Shown here: positions 44,689 to 53,584 of the stretch, one piece after another
How the letters are laid out: every line of letters begins with the position of its first letter
Position numbering within the stretch: the stretch's first letter is position 1
NCBI GenBank assembly: GCA_900129595.1
Contig: FQWG01000014.1
Span: 1-64,000 of the forward strand
Source: Flavobacterium frigidimaris
GTDB taxonomy: Bacteria > Bacteroidota > Bacteroidia > Flavobacteriales > Flavobacteriaceae
Direction: 5' to 3'
Length of the DNA: 64,000 nucleotides
Program-made: the position numbers and the translations under genes
The notes under the pieces: model-generated
Told to the model about the DNA's origin: nothing
The model's input: only the letters and a program-made list of their open reading frames with translations
The model's database searches: none

Positions 44689-45624
44689 TTATTTAAAAAT
44701 TCTGTCTAAAAATTCTGTGGTATACACCACCGTCTGTTCCAGCCAGGGTTGAAAAAACCAAAAGGAATGCGGTGAATCCTGAATTGTTTTTACTTCACTA
44801 TAAATCTTGTTCTGATCTAAAATTGCAATCATATCGTCTCTTCCGGCATGAAACCGATCAAAACTGCTGTTGATAAACAGTATTGGCGGCGTGTTTTTAT
44901 TAGCATGACTTAATGCCGATGCTTGTTTCCAGTTTTCAGGATTCTCATCATAGGTTCCCTTTAACCAGAATGCTGCCATTTCTGCTTCCTGAGATTCGGG
45001 ATGTTTAAAAGCGAGAATTCCATCTACATCAATTATTGCGTGTACTTTTGAAGAAGATTTACTTTTGTATTGGACATCTTCAAAAGCCAGATCTTCATTT
45101 GTTGTACCAATCAAAGCTGCCATCTGACCTCCGGAGGAGCATCCTAAAACCGCAATTTTGTCTGGATCTACATGAAATCTTTTGGCATTGTCTTTTATAA
45201 ATTTAATCGCATTTTTTACATCATAAACCCCTTGTGGATATTTTGCCTCGAGTGATAACCTGTATTCTATTGCAAAACAAGAATAACCTTTTGATGTTAT
45301 TTCCTGTGCCAAGACCTTCATTTGGTCTTTATTTCCTGATCTCCATCCGCCACCATGAATCATGATTACCCCTGGATTTCTTTTTTTATCTTTATTAAAA
45401 AAGGCATCAAAATGCAACATCCTTTTTGTGTCATTATAATACACTACATTCTGGATCTGTGTATCGTTGACTGCTTTATTGCCTTGCGCAATTTTTATAA
45501 AAGGATATTTTTTAATTAGTTTGCCATAAGTGCTTTTTACGGTGTATGACGTATCAATAGCATATTGACTTTGGGCGGTAATACTTTTAGAAAAAAGCAA
45601 TAAAACAATTAAAAATCTTTTCAT
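44689..45624 (-). CDS. Secreted alpha/beta hydrolase, pectin esterase-like
   Basis: With the start at 45624 (MKRFLIVLLLFSKSITAQ signal; the longer frame to 45711 adds 29 residues and overlaps a terminator-like hairpin) it has 311 residues. It shows MIHGGGWRSGNKDQM (oxyanion hole), the nucleophile in GCSSGGQMAAL, an Asp in SSFDRFHAG and the His in SPHSFWFF. It is of the BD-FAE/acetylxylan esterase type, and in this operon it probably removes acetyl groups from pectin oligomers. It follows susD after a hairpin. Confidence 0.85.
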   Translation of the reverse strand: MKRFLIVLLLFSKSITAQSQYAIDTSYTVKSTYGKLIKKYPFIKIAQGNKAVNDTQIQNVVYYNDTKRMLHFDAFFNKDKKRNPGVIMIHGGGWRSGNKDQMKVLAQEITSKGYSCFAIEYRLSLEAKYPQGVYDVKNAIKFIKDNAKRFHVDPDKIAVLGCSSGGQMAALIGTTNEDLAFEDVQYKSKSSSKVHAIIDVDGILAFKHPESQEAEMAAFWLKGTYDENPENWKQASALSHANKNTPPILFINSSFDRFHAGRDDMIAILDQNKIYSEVKTIQDSPHSFWFFQPWLEQTVVYTTEFLDRIFK

Positions 45625-45651
45625 TTCAAAACCAACTACTATTTCGTTAAG

Positions 45652-45683
45652 AAAGGAGTCCGATTCATGACCGAACTCCTTTT
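45652..45683 (-). terminator. Hairpin after susD
   Basis: AAAGGAGT (45652-45659) pairs with ACTCCTTT (45675-45682), extended by inner C-G pairs. It lies between susD and the esterase. The following T tract on the minus strand is weak (CTTTCTTAACG), so partial termination that lowers downstream expression is plausible. Confidence 0.55.
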
Positions 45684-45725
45684 TAACTTCTTCAAAAAAA
45701 CTAAACCTCAAAAATTTTAAAATTA

Positions 45726-47411
45726 CTAATAACCAGGATTCTGAGGGAAATCCTTGTTTTGGTTTAAATCCAGCGCCGTTTGTGGGATAGGTCTTAAAAT
45801 TTTAAGTTTACCATCTACTCCAACAAAATTAGCTGCCTTAATTCTATAATTATAAGCCGAAGCTCTGTCTACTAATGTACCGGTACGTTTTAGATCGAAC
45901 CAACGTTTGTATTCTCCTACCAGTTCTCTACCTCTTTCATCTAAGATATAATCGATATTAAATTGTCCTATAGTGGCATTGGCTACACCTGCTCTTCTTC
46001 TCACTTCATTTAAACGATCTAAACCAGTTGTCGGATTTCCTGCTTTTAAATAAGCTTCCGCCGCTATTAAATAGGTTTCTCCCAGTCTTGATACAATGAT
46101 ATCTCTTGTACTTACAGGACCTGTACTTGAAGGTGTTGTTGGATTGGCATCATCAAATTTCTTCACAGGAATAGTATAACAATCACGGTTGTCTATTAAT
46201 GTATGATCTGCTGAGTATTCTCCCCAAGGATGGTATACAAAAGTGGCTGATTTTCTTGCTGCATTAGCCGTATTCCAGGCTGTTCTGTCTGCAGGCGTGA
46301 ACCATTTTGGCTCATAAAAGTGTCTTACTTTTACAGCGCTCGCATTTGCAGGTCTGTAATACGGATAATAAAGAGTGGTCTTTGCTTTTCCGTCAACGGT
46401 TACTGTTTCTTCCAGAATTTCTGTCATAAAGGTAGCATCCCATCTTTTATCTCCTTTTTCATATAACCCTAAAGCATAAGTTGTTGGACATAAATTATAA
46501 CTTCTTAACGGAGCTCCTGTTTCTGCACCTCCTAAATACGAACTGAAATAGTAAAACTGATTGTTTCCTAATTTTGTAGGATCCGTACTTGTAGAGTTTT
46601 TGTCGTATTGAACAGAAAATATGGTCTCTGCATTCAAATCGTTATCACTTGTTGCAGTAGTAACAAATAATTGATTAAAAGGAATATTTAATGCCTGACC
46701 AGCAATTGCTGCATCTGCATAAGCGGCTGCCTTTGTAAAATCAGCAGGAGTTCCAAAAGTTTCGTAACCTCTTGTAAGGTATACTTTTGCCAATAAATCA
46801 TTTACGGCTCTTTTGTTTACTTTTCCTGTTGCTGCATAAGCCCCGGTTCCTACCGTAGCCAAAGAAGCATCTAAATCGGCAATAATTTGTGTGTACACTT
46901 CCTCGGCTGTATTTCTTTTGAAAGATAAAACTGCTGAAGTAATGTTATCCAGAACAATTGGAACTCCACCATAGGTCTGAACCAGTAAAAAATAAGCGTT
47001 AGCTCTTAAAAAGAGCGCTTCACCCACCAGGGAATTCAAATTTGCTGTTTGTTCTGTAATGGTCGAATAGTACACCGTTTTGTTTACAGACTGAATCTGC
47101 TGATAACATGAAGTATACAAATCATCGACATTCGCAGCTGATGGAATTAGTAATGTATATTGACTTATACCGGCTGGTTCGGGTGTTCTTCCTTCGGCGT
47201 ACATATCGGTACCGGATTCAAACAACCATGGATTTCCTCCGTAAATTCCTTTAAGTCTTGCATAGTCTGTGTTTACTAATAACTGAAATCCGGATGCTGT
47301 TTTATATGTTTCGTCAGCCGGTACATTCGAAAGACTTTCTTCCTCGATGTAGTCGCTACATGAACTGAAAGCTGTAATGATTATTCCTAAAACTAATATT
47401 ATCTTTTTCAT
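45726..47411 (-). CDS. susD: SusD/RagB-type glycan-binding lipoprotein
   Basis: This 561-residue protein has the lipoprotein signal MKKIILVLGIIITAFSSCSD (lipobox F-S-S-C, Cys18). It shows the four-TPR SusD fold (TLLIPSAANVDDLYTSCYQQ, then VGEALFLRANAYFLLVQTYG and PIVLDN). The RagB end is marked by LGETYLIAAEAYLKAGNPTT, LNEVRRRAG and LDERGRELVGEYKRWFDLKR. It binds pectin oligosaccharides at the cell surface together with SusC. The symbol follows the Bacteroides starch prototype; the substrate here is pectin, from context. Confidence 0.95.
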   Translation of the reverse strand: MKKIILVLGIIITAFSSCSDYIEEESLSNVPADETYKTASGFQLLVNTDYARLKGIYGGNPWLFESGTDMYAEGRTPEPAGISQYTLLIPSAANVDDLYTSCYQQIQSVNKTVYYSTITEQTANLNSLVGEALFLRANAYFLLVQTYGGVPIVLDNITSAVLSFKRNTAEEVYTQIIADLDASLATVGTGAYAATGKVNKRAVNDLLAKVYLTRGYETFGTPADFTKAAAYADAAIAGQALNIPFNQLFVTTATSDNDLNAETIFSVQYDKNSTSTDPTKLGNNQFYYFSSYLGGAETGAPLRSYNLCPTTYALGLYEKGDKRWDATFMTEILEETVTVDGKAKTTLYYPYYRPANASAVKVRHFYEPKWFTPADRTAWNTANAARKSATFVYHPWGEYSADHTLIDNRDCYTIPVKKFDDANPTTPSSTGPVSTRDIIVSRLGETYLIAAEAYLKAGNPTTGLDRLNEVRRRAGVANATIGQFNIDYILDERGRELVGEYKRWFDLKRTGTLVDRASAYNYRIKAANFVGVDGKLKILRPIPQTALDLNQNKDFPQNPGY

Positions 47412-47422
47412 TTTATATCTTA

Positions 47423-50400
47423 TTAAAATTTAACACTTAAACCCAATTGTGTAGTAACGGATGCAGGACGGTTGATACCAAAATTAGAACCTGCCCATTC
47501 CGGATCATATCCGTCAAAATTTGTAAATACAAATGGGTCTAAAACATTTACATAAACTCTTAGATTACTCAATTTTAATCTTTTAAGTAATTCAGAATTA
47601 AAAGTGTATCCTAAAGAGATATTTTTAATTTTAACATAAGATGCATCTCTATAGTAACCAAATAAAGAAGTCCAATAAGCACCTGCACCAGTTGCAACTG
47701 GTCCTGGTCGTGGATTTGTATTGTTTGCGTTGGCTTCAATACCAGTTCCGTTTGTTGGAATAAAATAATCCATTTTAATTTTCTGACGGCCTCTGTCGCT
47801 CACATCAGCAAAGTTTTGATGAAAAGTACTCAATACTGTTTGTCCCTGACTTGTAATGACAGAGAAATTAAAATCAAACTGACCTACTGTTAATTTAGAG
47901 TAGAAACTTCCTTGCCATTCCGGATTTGCATTACCAATTACTTGTCTGTCATCGGCATTAAATTTACCGTCACCGTTCAAATCTTTTGGTCTCGCCTGAC
48001 CAGGAGCCATACCGAAAGTTGCTGCCTGAGCTGCTTCGCTTTCCTGCCAAACTCCGTCATAAACGTAATTGTAATTTGGATTTATCTCTGAACCTAAGAT
48101 CAGTTTGTTTCCAATATCACTTACCTGATCCTGATTGTAAATAGACTCTAACTTGTTTACGTTTTTAGTAAAAGTGAAAGTGGTTTCCCAGTTTAAATTT
48201 TTAGATTTTATATTTTTTGTAGTCAATAAAACCTCGACTCCTTTATTACTTACAGAACCAACATTGGCAAAAGTATTTTTCCATCCTGTTTCTAATGGTA
48301 ATTGTTGTTTGTAAATCAAATCATCTGATAATCTGTCATAAACATCAACACTACCTGTAATTCTGTTTTTTAAGAATCCAAAATCAACACCTAAGTTGAT
48401 CTCTCTTGTTTTTTCCCAGGTTAAGTTTTGATTGGCTAAATTCTCTGACTGCCATCCTGAAACTACATTTGCTCCGTTGGCATAAAAAGTCTGTTGATTT
48501 AATAAGGCTTGTGAAGTATAAGGAGCCACATTATCATTTCCTGTATATCCTAAACTCGCTCTAAGTTTCAAATCAGAAACTACAGAACTATTCACTAAAA
48601 ATGATTCTTTACTAATTTTCCATCCTAAGGCTACAGAGGGAAAACTTTGCCATTTATTATCTGCTGATAAAACGGATGAACCATCCCATCTGTTAGAAGC
48701 TGTCAATAAATATTTATCTTTAAAAGTATAATTCAAACGAACAGCATAAGAACTCAAGGTATTTTTTGCATATCCTGAAGTTATGTTGTAGCTGGTCTGA
48801 ACTCCTGAACCCATATTACTTGATCCCACATCAAAAGGCTGATTGTTAGAATACATATAAGAATTGTCATCTGTATTAGAATAAGAACTCTGCAATAACA
48901 ATAAACTAAAATCATGTACGTCATTAAAAGTATGTTTCAAATCAATCTGATTGTCCCATGTATAATTGAAATTATTATAGGTTTGGATTGATGCTGAATT
49001 TTTACCGTTTAATGTTACCCCAGCATTGGTCTGCGCTGTATACGCTTTGCTAGTTGTCGTATTTTGAATTCCTGCAGAAAATGTTGTTTTGAATGTTAAC
49101 CATTTTAAAGGCTGGTATTGCATATAAGCATTTCCAACAGTCTGCCATGTTTTTTCTGTCTGAGATGAATTAGCAATCTCCATTAACGGATTCACAGCAC
49201 TGGTTTTATTAATTGCCCATGAACCATCAGGATAAGTTAATTTTCCTGGTAGAAAAAACAAAGAACCTACATTTTCGTTTCCTGCCGCATCCACTGACCA
49301 AGGTGACATTAAAGGGCTTAGTCTGAAAGCGTCCTGCATGGCCAAATCACTGCCTAATTGTGTATCAACGTGAGCAATTGTAACATTTGCCCCTGTAGAG
49401 AATTTATCATTTACCTTATGGTTCAAACCTAATTTGAACGAGTATTTATCTGTTCCGTCATTATCCACCAATCCTTCATCACTCTGAATACCAAAACCTA
49501 AATTATAGCTCAATCCAGACTCAGAACGTCCTGAAATATTCAAATAATTATTTTGAGTCATTCCGGGTTTAAGTACCGCGTCGTACCAATCAAAATTATA
49601 ACCGTTATTGGCTCTTGAAACTAATAATGGACTTTGATTTCCTGCCAATGTTGCTAATTGAGCAGGTGTCTGTGTCTGTGGTGTAGCGCTCATATAAGCT
49701 ACCTGGTGAAATTTCCACCATTCTGAACCTGACATCATTTCGGGTAATCTCGCAGCGGTTTTTGTACCATAAGAAGAATCAAAACTCACATTGAAACCCG
49801 GTTTAGCATTTGTTCCGCTTTTAGTGGTCACAATAATAACCCCGTTAGAACCTCTTGAACCATAAATTGCTGCAGAAGAGGCATCTTTTAGAACGTCCAT
49901 TCTGGCAATATCTTGTGGGTTCAAAAAGTCGATTCCATCCATTGGCACACCATCTACCACATAAAGAGGGGTTGATCCCAGTACATTTGGGTTATTAGAA
50001 TCTGCTAGTAATGAGTTGTTACCTCTAATTACTACTTTAAATCCATCTCCCACACGTCCTGAACTAGAGGAAATCTGAACTCCCGGTGTACTTCCCTGAA
50101 TTGCTTCTAAGGCACTTGTAGTATTTCTTTCTGTTATTGTAGCAGCATTAATAGTACTAACCGATCCGGTAAGATCTGTTTTCTTCACAGATCCGTATCC
50201 TACAACCACAACTTCATTGAGTGAATTGGATTGCTCTGAAAGACTAACATTGACTCTAGATTTTCCCGCAACACTTACTTCTTGTGTCTGAAATCCTAAA
50301 TAACTAAAAATTAGTACCGCTTTGTTATTGGTTACATTAATTTTAAAACTTCCCTCAAAGTCTGTCGAGGTACCGTTTTTAGTTCCTTTTTCCTGGACAT

Positions 50401-50554
50401 TTACACCTGGTAGTGATAATCCCGCCGCATCTGTGATTTTTCCTTCTACTACTGTTGATTGCGCATAAATTGTTGTGCTCAACAGAAAATTCAGGAAAAA
50501 TAAAAATACAAGATTGTATTTTGTTTTCTTCTTTGTTAATTGTTTAAAGTTCAT
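47423..50554 (-). CDS. susC: SusC/RagA-type TonB-dependent transporter
   Basis: This 1043-residue protein has a signal ending in LSTTIYAQ and a carboxypeptidase-regulatory-like domain (about 33-110; GKITDAAGLSLPGVNVQEKG). The TonB box NEVVVVGYGSVKKTDLTGS and the plug follow (TPLYVVDGVPMDG, DVLKDASSAAIYGSRGSNGV). The barrel ends in QLGLSVKF. It imports oligosaccharides across the outer membrane with SusD, 11 bases downstream. The start codon is preceded by a tandem 13-base repeat. It is the second gene of the pectin operon, 34 bases after the first GH28. Confidence 0.96.
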   Translation of the reverse strand: MNFKQLTKKKTKYNLVFLFFLNFLLSTTIYAQSTVVEGKITDAAGLSLPGVNVQEKGTKNGTSTDFEGSFKINVTNNKAVLIFSYLGFQTQEVSVAGKSRVNVSLSEQSNSLNEVVVVGYGSVKKTDLTGSVSTINAATITERNTTSALEAIQGSTPGVQISSSSGRVGDGFKVVIRGNNSLLADSNNPNVLGSTPLYVVDGVPMDGIDFLNPQDIARMDVLKDASSAAIYGSRGSNGVIIVTTKSGTNAKPGFNVSFDSSYGTKTAARLPEMMSGSEWWKFHQVAYMSATPQTQTPAQLATLAGNQSPLLVSRANNGYNFDWYDAVLKPGMTQNNYLNISGRSESGLSYNLGFGIQSDEGLVDNDGTDKYSFKLGLNHKVNDKFSTGANVTIAHVDTQLGSDLAMQDAFRLSPLMSPWSVDAAGNENVGSLFFLPGKLTYPDGSWAINKTSAVNPLMEIANSSQTEKTWQTVGNAYMQYQPLKWLTFKTTFSAGIQNTTTSKAYTAQTNAGVTLNGKNSASIQTYNNFNYTWDNQIDLKHTFNDVHDFSLLLLQSSYSNTDDNSYMYSNNQPFDVGSSNMGSGVQTSYNITSGYAKNTLSSYAVRLNYTFKDKYLLTASNRWDGSSVLSADNKWQSFPSVALGWKISKESFLVNSSVVSDLKLRASLGYTGNDNVAPYTSQALLNQQTFYANGANVVSGWQSENLANQNLTWEKTREINLGVDFGFLKNRITGSVDVYDRLSDDLIYKQQLPLETGWKNTFANVGSVSNKGVEVLLTTKNIKSKNLNWETTFTFTKNVNKLESIYNQDQVSDIGNKLILGSEINPNYNYVYDGVWQESEAAQAATFGMAPGQARPKDLNGDGKFNADDRQVIGNANPEWQGSFYSKLTVGQFDFNFSVITSQGQTVLSTFHQNFADVSDRGRQKIKMDYFIPTNGTGIEANANNTNPRPGPVATGAGAYWTSLFGYYRDASYVKIKNISLGYTFNSELLKRLKLSNLRVYVNVLDPFVFTNFDGYDPEWAGSNFGINRPASVTTQLGLSVKF

Positions 50555-50578
50555 AGTTTGGTTAAATAGTTTGGTTAA
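50553..50578 (-). repeat. Tandem 13-base repeat at the susC start
   Basis: ATAGTTTGGTTAA is repeated without spacer (50553-50565 and 50566-50578), and the first copy overlaps the start codon. On the mRNA this gives TTAACCAAACTAT twice, directly before and at the ATG. Confidence 0.55.
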
Positions 50579-50588
50579 TTGATAGTGT

Positions 50589-52028
50589 TTAATTTTTAAT
50601 GGCTTCTACTTTTTTTTCATTGATATAGGTATTGATAAAGTTGATGTTTTTCACGTTTTTCAATAAATAGACAGAATCTACCTTATGAATCACTACGTTT
50701 TTAAGTGTTATATTTTCTACAGGAGATTCTTTGTATCCTTCGGCCCAGACACTGTATTTCCCTCCATTTTTTACATTTATATTTTCAAGAGTTACATTTC
50801 TGATGGTCGGAATAAAATTTCCCGTTTGAGATCCGTAGACATTATAAAACATGTTCAATTTCAGGACACATTCTTTTACTGTGCCTACTTCAAGGTTTCG
50901 AACAAAAACATTCTCGATCACTCCTCCTCTTTTTGAATTTGTTTTAATGCGAATCGCGCGGTCAAGATTAGGGCTGTCCATAACACAATTTTCTACAAAT
51001 ACATTATTTACACCCGCTGATATTTCGCTCCCAATAACAACTCCGCCATGACCATCGATCATTTTACAGTTCTGAACAATGATATTTTTACTTGCTATTG
51101 CTACTCTTCTTCCATCTGCGTCACGGCCCGCTTTTATAGCAATGCAATCGTCGCCGGTATTAAACGTGCAGTTTTTGATCAGTACATTTTGCGAATATTC
51201 AGGATCACAACCGTCATTATTAGGTCCGTGACTGTTCACTGTAACACCATCAATAATAATATTGTTTGTTTTTATAGGATGCAGAATCCAAAACGGAGAA
51301 TTGATCACTTTTACATCTTTTACTAAAACGGTATTGCACTCAAAAAACTCTATAAAGTTTGGACGTAAATAACGGCCTTCACCAAAAATTCTTTCGGCAA
51401 CCGGCACACCTTTTTCAGCCATATCAACCAGAACTTCTCTATTCTGAGGATCATTTTGTGAGGGAATTCCTTTTTTCCAACCGTAATCTTTTCCTCCCGA
51501 CCAAATCCACCAGTTTGTACTGTCTGCCTGACCATTAAGGGTTCCTTTTCCAGTTATGGCAACATTGGTTTTATTCTTAGCATATATAAGGGGAGAATAA
51601 TTCATTAATTCGGTTCCTTCAAATGAAGTATGAACCATTGGATAATCTTTTGGATTTAAACTAAACAGAATCTCAGCATTATCCTCTAAGTGTAAATTTA
51701 CATTACTTTGAAGATGTATGGCCCCGGTAAGGTATTTTCCGTTAGGCACCAACACTTTTCCTCCACCATTTTCGCTACAGGCTTTTATTGCTTTTTCGAA
51801 AGCTACAGTATTAGACGTTTTTCCGTCGGCTACAGCGCCAAAATCATTAATATTAAAAGTTTTATCAGCAAAATGAGTTTCAGGAATACTCTTAATGATT
51901 AATTCCATTCTTTTCCAGGGATCAGAATCAGAAACATTTGAAGTTTGCTTTGCACATGAAAGAACCATTGCAGTAACTGCACTAACAATTAAAACTCTCT
52001 TAAATGCTATAATTCTATTTGCAATCAT
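50589..52028 (-). CDS. GH28 polygalacturonase-family lipoprotein, first gene of the PUL
   Basis: Using the ATG at 52028 (the frame to 52067 adds 13 residues), the protein begins MIANRIIAFKRVLIVSAVTA and has the lipobox V-L-S-C (Cys25), with 479 residues. The beta-helix has the canonical GH28 residues NNDGCDPEYS (Asn-Asn-Asp-Gly), NTGDDCIAIKAG (Asp-Asp), IDGHGGVVIGSEI (Gly-His-Gly) and RAIRIKTN (Arg-Ile-Lys). It probably trims polygalacturonate at the cell surface. It is first in the operon, with the promoter and LacI operator directly upstream (52071-52116). Confidence 0.92.
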   Translation of the reverse strand: MIANRIIAFKRVLIVSAVTAMVLSCAKQTSNVSDSDPWKRMELIIKSIPETHFADKTFNINDFGAVADGKTSNTVAFEKAIKACSENGGGKVLVPNGKYLTGAIHLQSNVNLHLEDNAEILFSLNPKDYPMVHTSFEGTELMNYSPLIYAKNKTNVAITGKGTLNGQADSTNWWIWSGGKDYGWKKGIPSQNDPQNREVLVDMAEKGVPVAERIFGEGRYLRPNFIEFFECNTVLVKDVKVINSPFWILHPIKTNNIIIDGVTVNSHGPNNDGCDPEYSQNVLIKNCTFNTGDDCIAIKAGRDADGRRVAIASKNIIVQNCKMIDGHGGVVIGSEISAGVNNVFVENCVMDSPNLDRAIRIKTNSKRGGVIENVFVRNLEVGTVKECVLKLNMFYNVYGSQTGNFIPTIRNVTLENINVKNGGKYSVWAEGYKESPVENITLKNVVIHKVDSVYLLKNVKNINFINTYINEKKVEAIKN

Positions 52029-52070
52029 TCCTGTAGTATTTATTATTTGGGAGTCAAACCAATACACGTA

Positions 52071-52084
52071 TGTAATCGATTACA
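52071..52084. promoter_or_regulatory. Perfect palindromic operator TGTAATCGATTACA
   Basis: It lies 43-56 bases before the first GH28 start and 2 bases from the -7 box (52087-52094). The two other sites of the same kind are at 61779-61792 and 63436-63449. It is the probable binding site of the LacI-type regulator encoded at 52313. Confidence 0.75.
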
Positions 52085-52086
52085 CG

Positions 52087-52116
52087 AAAATATAAAATAA
52101 GTTCGAGTACACCAAA
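52087..52116 (-). promoter_or_regulatory. Promoter of the pectin PUL operon
   Basis: On the minus strand: TTTG (52113-52116), 18 bases, then TATATTTT (52087-52094), a TAnnTTTG box with a T for the last G. The operator begins 2 bases later. Confidence 0.5.
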
Positions 52117-52211
52117 TTTATTTAGAAATAAATTATATATTTAATTTTTATTAGGAATTATATTTACATTTAATGTAAAAAAACATATAATTTATTATCA
52201 TTGTATAACCG

Positions 52212-52248
52212 AAAACGTTTTAATTATAAATTATGGTAATCGATAACA
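52212..52248. promoter_or_regulatory. Two LacI-type palindromes upstream of lacI
   Basis: AAAACGTTTT (52212-52221) has the classical CG-centred LacI/GalR operator form. GGTAATCGATAACA (52235-52248) matches 12 of 14 bases of the regulon operator. The second lies directly before the -33 element (52250-52253) of lacI, suggesting self-control. Confidence 0.5.
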
Positions 52249-52249
52249 A

Positions 52250-52283
52250 TTTGTTTACTGTTATAAAAAAAAATGTATTTTTG
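52250..52283 (+). promoter_or_regulatory. Promoter of the LacI-type regulator gene
   Basis: TTTG (52250-52253), 22 bases, then TATTTTTG (52276-52283), a perfect -7 box. The ATG at 52313 follows. Confidence 0.6.
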
Positions 52284-52312
52284 TCTAAGATTAATCTGAA
52301 AATCCTTTTTTA

Positions 52313-53341
52313 ATGAGCGAAAAAATAACCATTTACGATATTGCTGAGAAATTAAATATCACTGCTGCTACTGTTTCAAGGGCTTTAAACAACAACCCGA
52401 AGATAAAAGAGAGCACACGCGAGTTGGTTATAAAAACCGCTGCTTCAATGAATTACAAGCAAAACAAGCTTGCATTAGCATTAAAAAGCGGCCGAAGTAA
52501 TAATATAGGAGTGATTGTCCCTCGTATTGACAGTAATTTTTTTGCCTCTGTCATCAGGGGTATCGAAGAAGAATTACATCCTCATGGTTATCAGGTAATT
52601 ATTTGCCAGACTCACGAAAGTCCCAAAAGAGAAAATGAAAATTTATATACGCTCATAGACGCGCAAGTTGATGGTATTATCATGTCAGTTACCGATGTTA
52701 CTACTGAAAATGACGGGGCTTTTCGCAACGTTTTAGAGAAAAATGTCCCTTTGATATTTTTTGACAGAAGCAAACATATTGATGGGGTCAGCTCAGTAAC
52801 TATCAATGATTTTAAAGGTGGATATCTTACCACACAACACTTAATAAACGAAGGCTGTAAATCTATCGCTCACTTATCAGGAGATCAATCGCTTGAAATT
52901 TTCAAAAACAGGTTTTTAGGATACAAACAGGCTTTGCTTGATAACGGATTGACATTTAAAGAGGAATATGTTATTCCTGTAAAGAGTTTTGTTGATGCCG
53001 GAAAAGATGCTGTTGATGTTTTACTACAACTGCAAACTCCTCCAGATGCCATATTTTCATCGAGTGACTTTGCTGCCTTAGGCGCAATTCAGGAATTAAG
53101 AGCCCGAAATATCAGCATTCCTAAAGACTTTTGTGTTGCCGGATTCAGTAATGAACCCTTTACCAAATTCATGGAGTTATCTATTACTTCTGTAGATCAG
53201 TCACCTCTTGAAATGGGAAAAATGTCGGCGCGTGTTTTCCTGGAGCAAGTAGACAAAACAGACACTATCAAAATCGAAAAAAAGGTGGTTCTTGCACCGG
53301 AATTGCATATTCGTAAATCATCGTCAAGAAGTAGCTCTTAA
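52313..53341 (+). CDS. LacI-type transcriptional regulator of pectin/uronate genes
   Basis: This 342-residue protein has the N-terminal helix-turn-helix TIYDIAEKLNITAATVSRAL (5-24) and the hinge region LALALKSGRSNNIGVIVPRI. The periplasmic-binding-like effector domain shows VDGIIMSVTDVTTEND, AIFSSSDFAALGAIQELRA and ISIPKDFCVAGFSNEPFTKF. It is divergent from the PUL operon, with operators of one type at the PUL, kduI and transporter promoters. An inducer such as galacturonate or a KDG-type intermediate is plausible but not visible from sequence. It has its own terminator at 53362-53390. Confidence 0.93.
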   Translation: MSEKITIYDIAEKLNITAATVSRALNNNPKIKESTRELVIKTAASMNYKQNKLALALKSGRSNNIGVIVPRIDSNFFASVIRGIEEELHPHGYQVIICQTHESPKRENENLYTLIDAQVDGIIMSVTDVTTENDGAFRNVLEKNVPLIFFDRSKHIDGVSSVTINDFKGGYLTTQHLINEGCKSIAHLSGDQSLEIFKNRFLGYKQALLDNGLTFKEEYVIPVKSFVDAGKDAVDVLLQLQTPPDAIFSSSDFAALGAIQELRARNISIPKDFCVAGFSNEPFTKFMELSITSVDQSPLEMGKMSARVFLEQVDKTDTIKIEKKVVLAPELHIRKSSSRSSS

Positions 53342-53361
53342 TCTTTTTTTACCATATATGT

Positions 53362-53390
53362 AAGACGCACAGCTGTGCGTCTTTTTTTTT
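53362..53390 (+). terminator. Terminator of the lacI-type gene
   Basis: A perfect palindromic stem (AAGACGCACA and TGTGCGTCTT, 53362-53383) is followed by a run of nine T (53382-53390). Confidence 0.88.
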
Positions 53391-53490
53391 ACTATATAAG
53401 GAAATATAGACTGTATTGTGGTATAAGCTCTTATTAGCTACAAATTATCGTGGCTAAAAACCTTTTTTAATCTCTGAATAAAAAAATAAA

Positions 53491-53521
53491 AAAGCACCAT
53501 ATAAAACCTATATGATGCTTT
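53491..53521 (-). terminator. Terminator of the uronate operon (after uxaA)
   Basis: The stem AAAGCA-C-CATATA (53491-53503) pairs with TATATG-A-TGCTTT (53509-53521). On the minus strand a T-rich run follows (plus-strand A run at 53480-53490). Confidence 0.65.
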
Positions 53522-53584
53522 CTTATTTTGTACCTTTTATAATACAGCTTATATTTTCTTAAATAACTTATTGGTTTAAATCAA

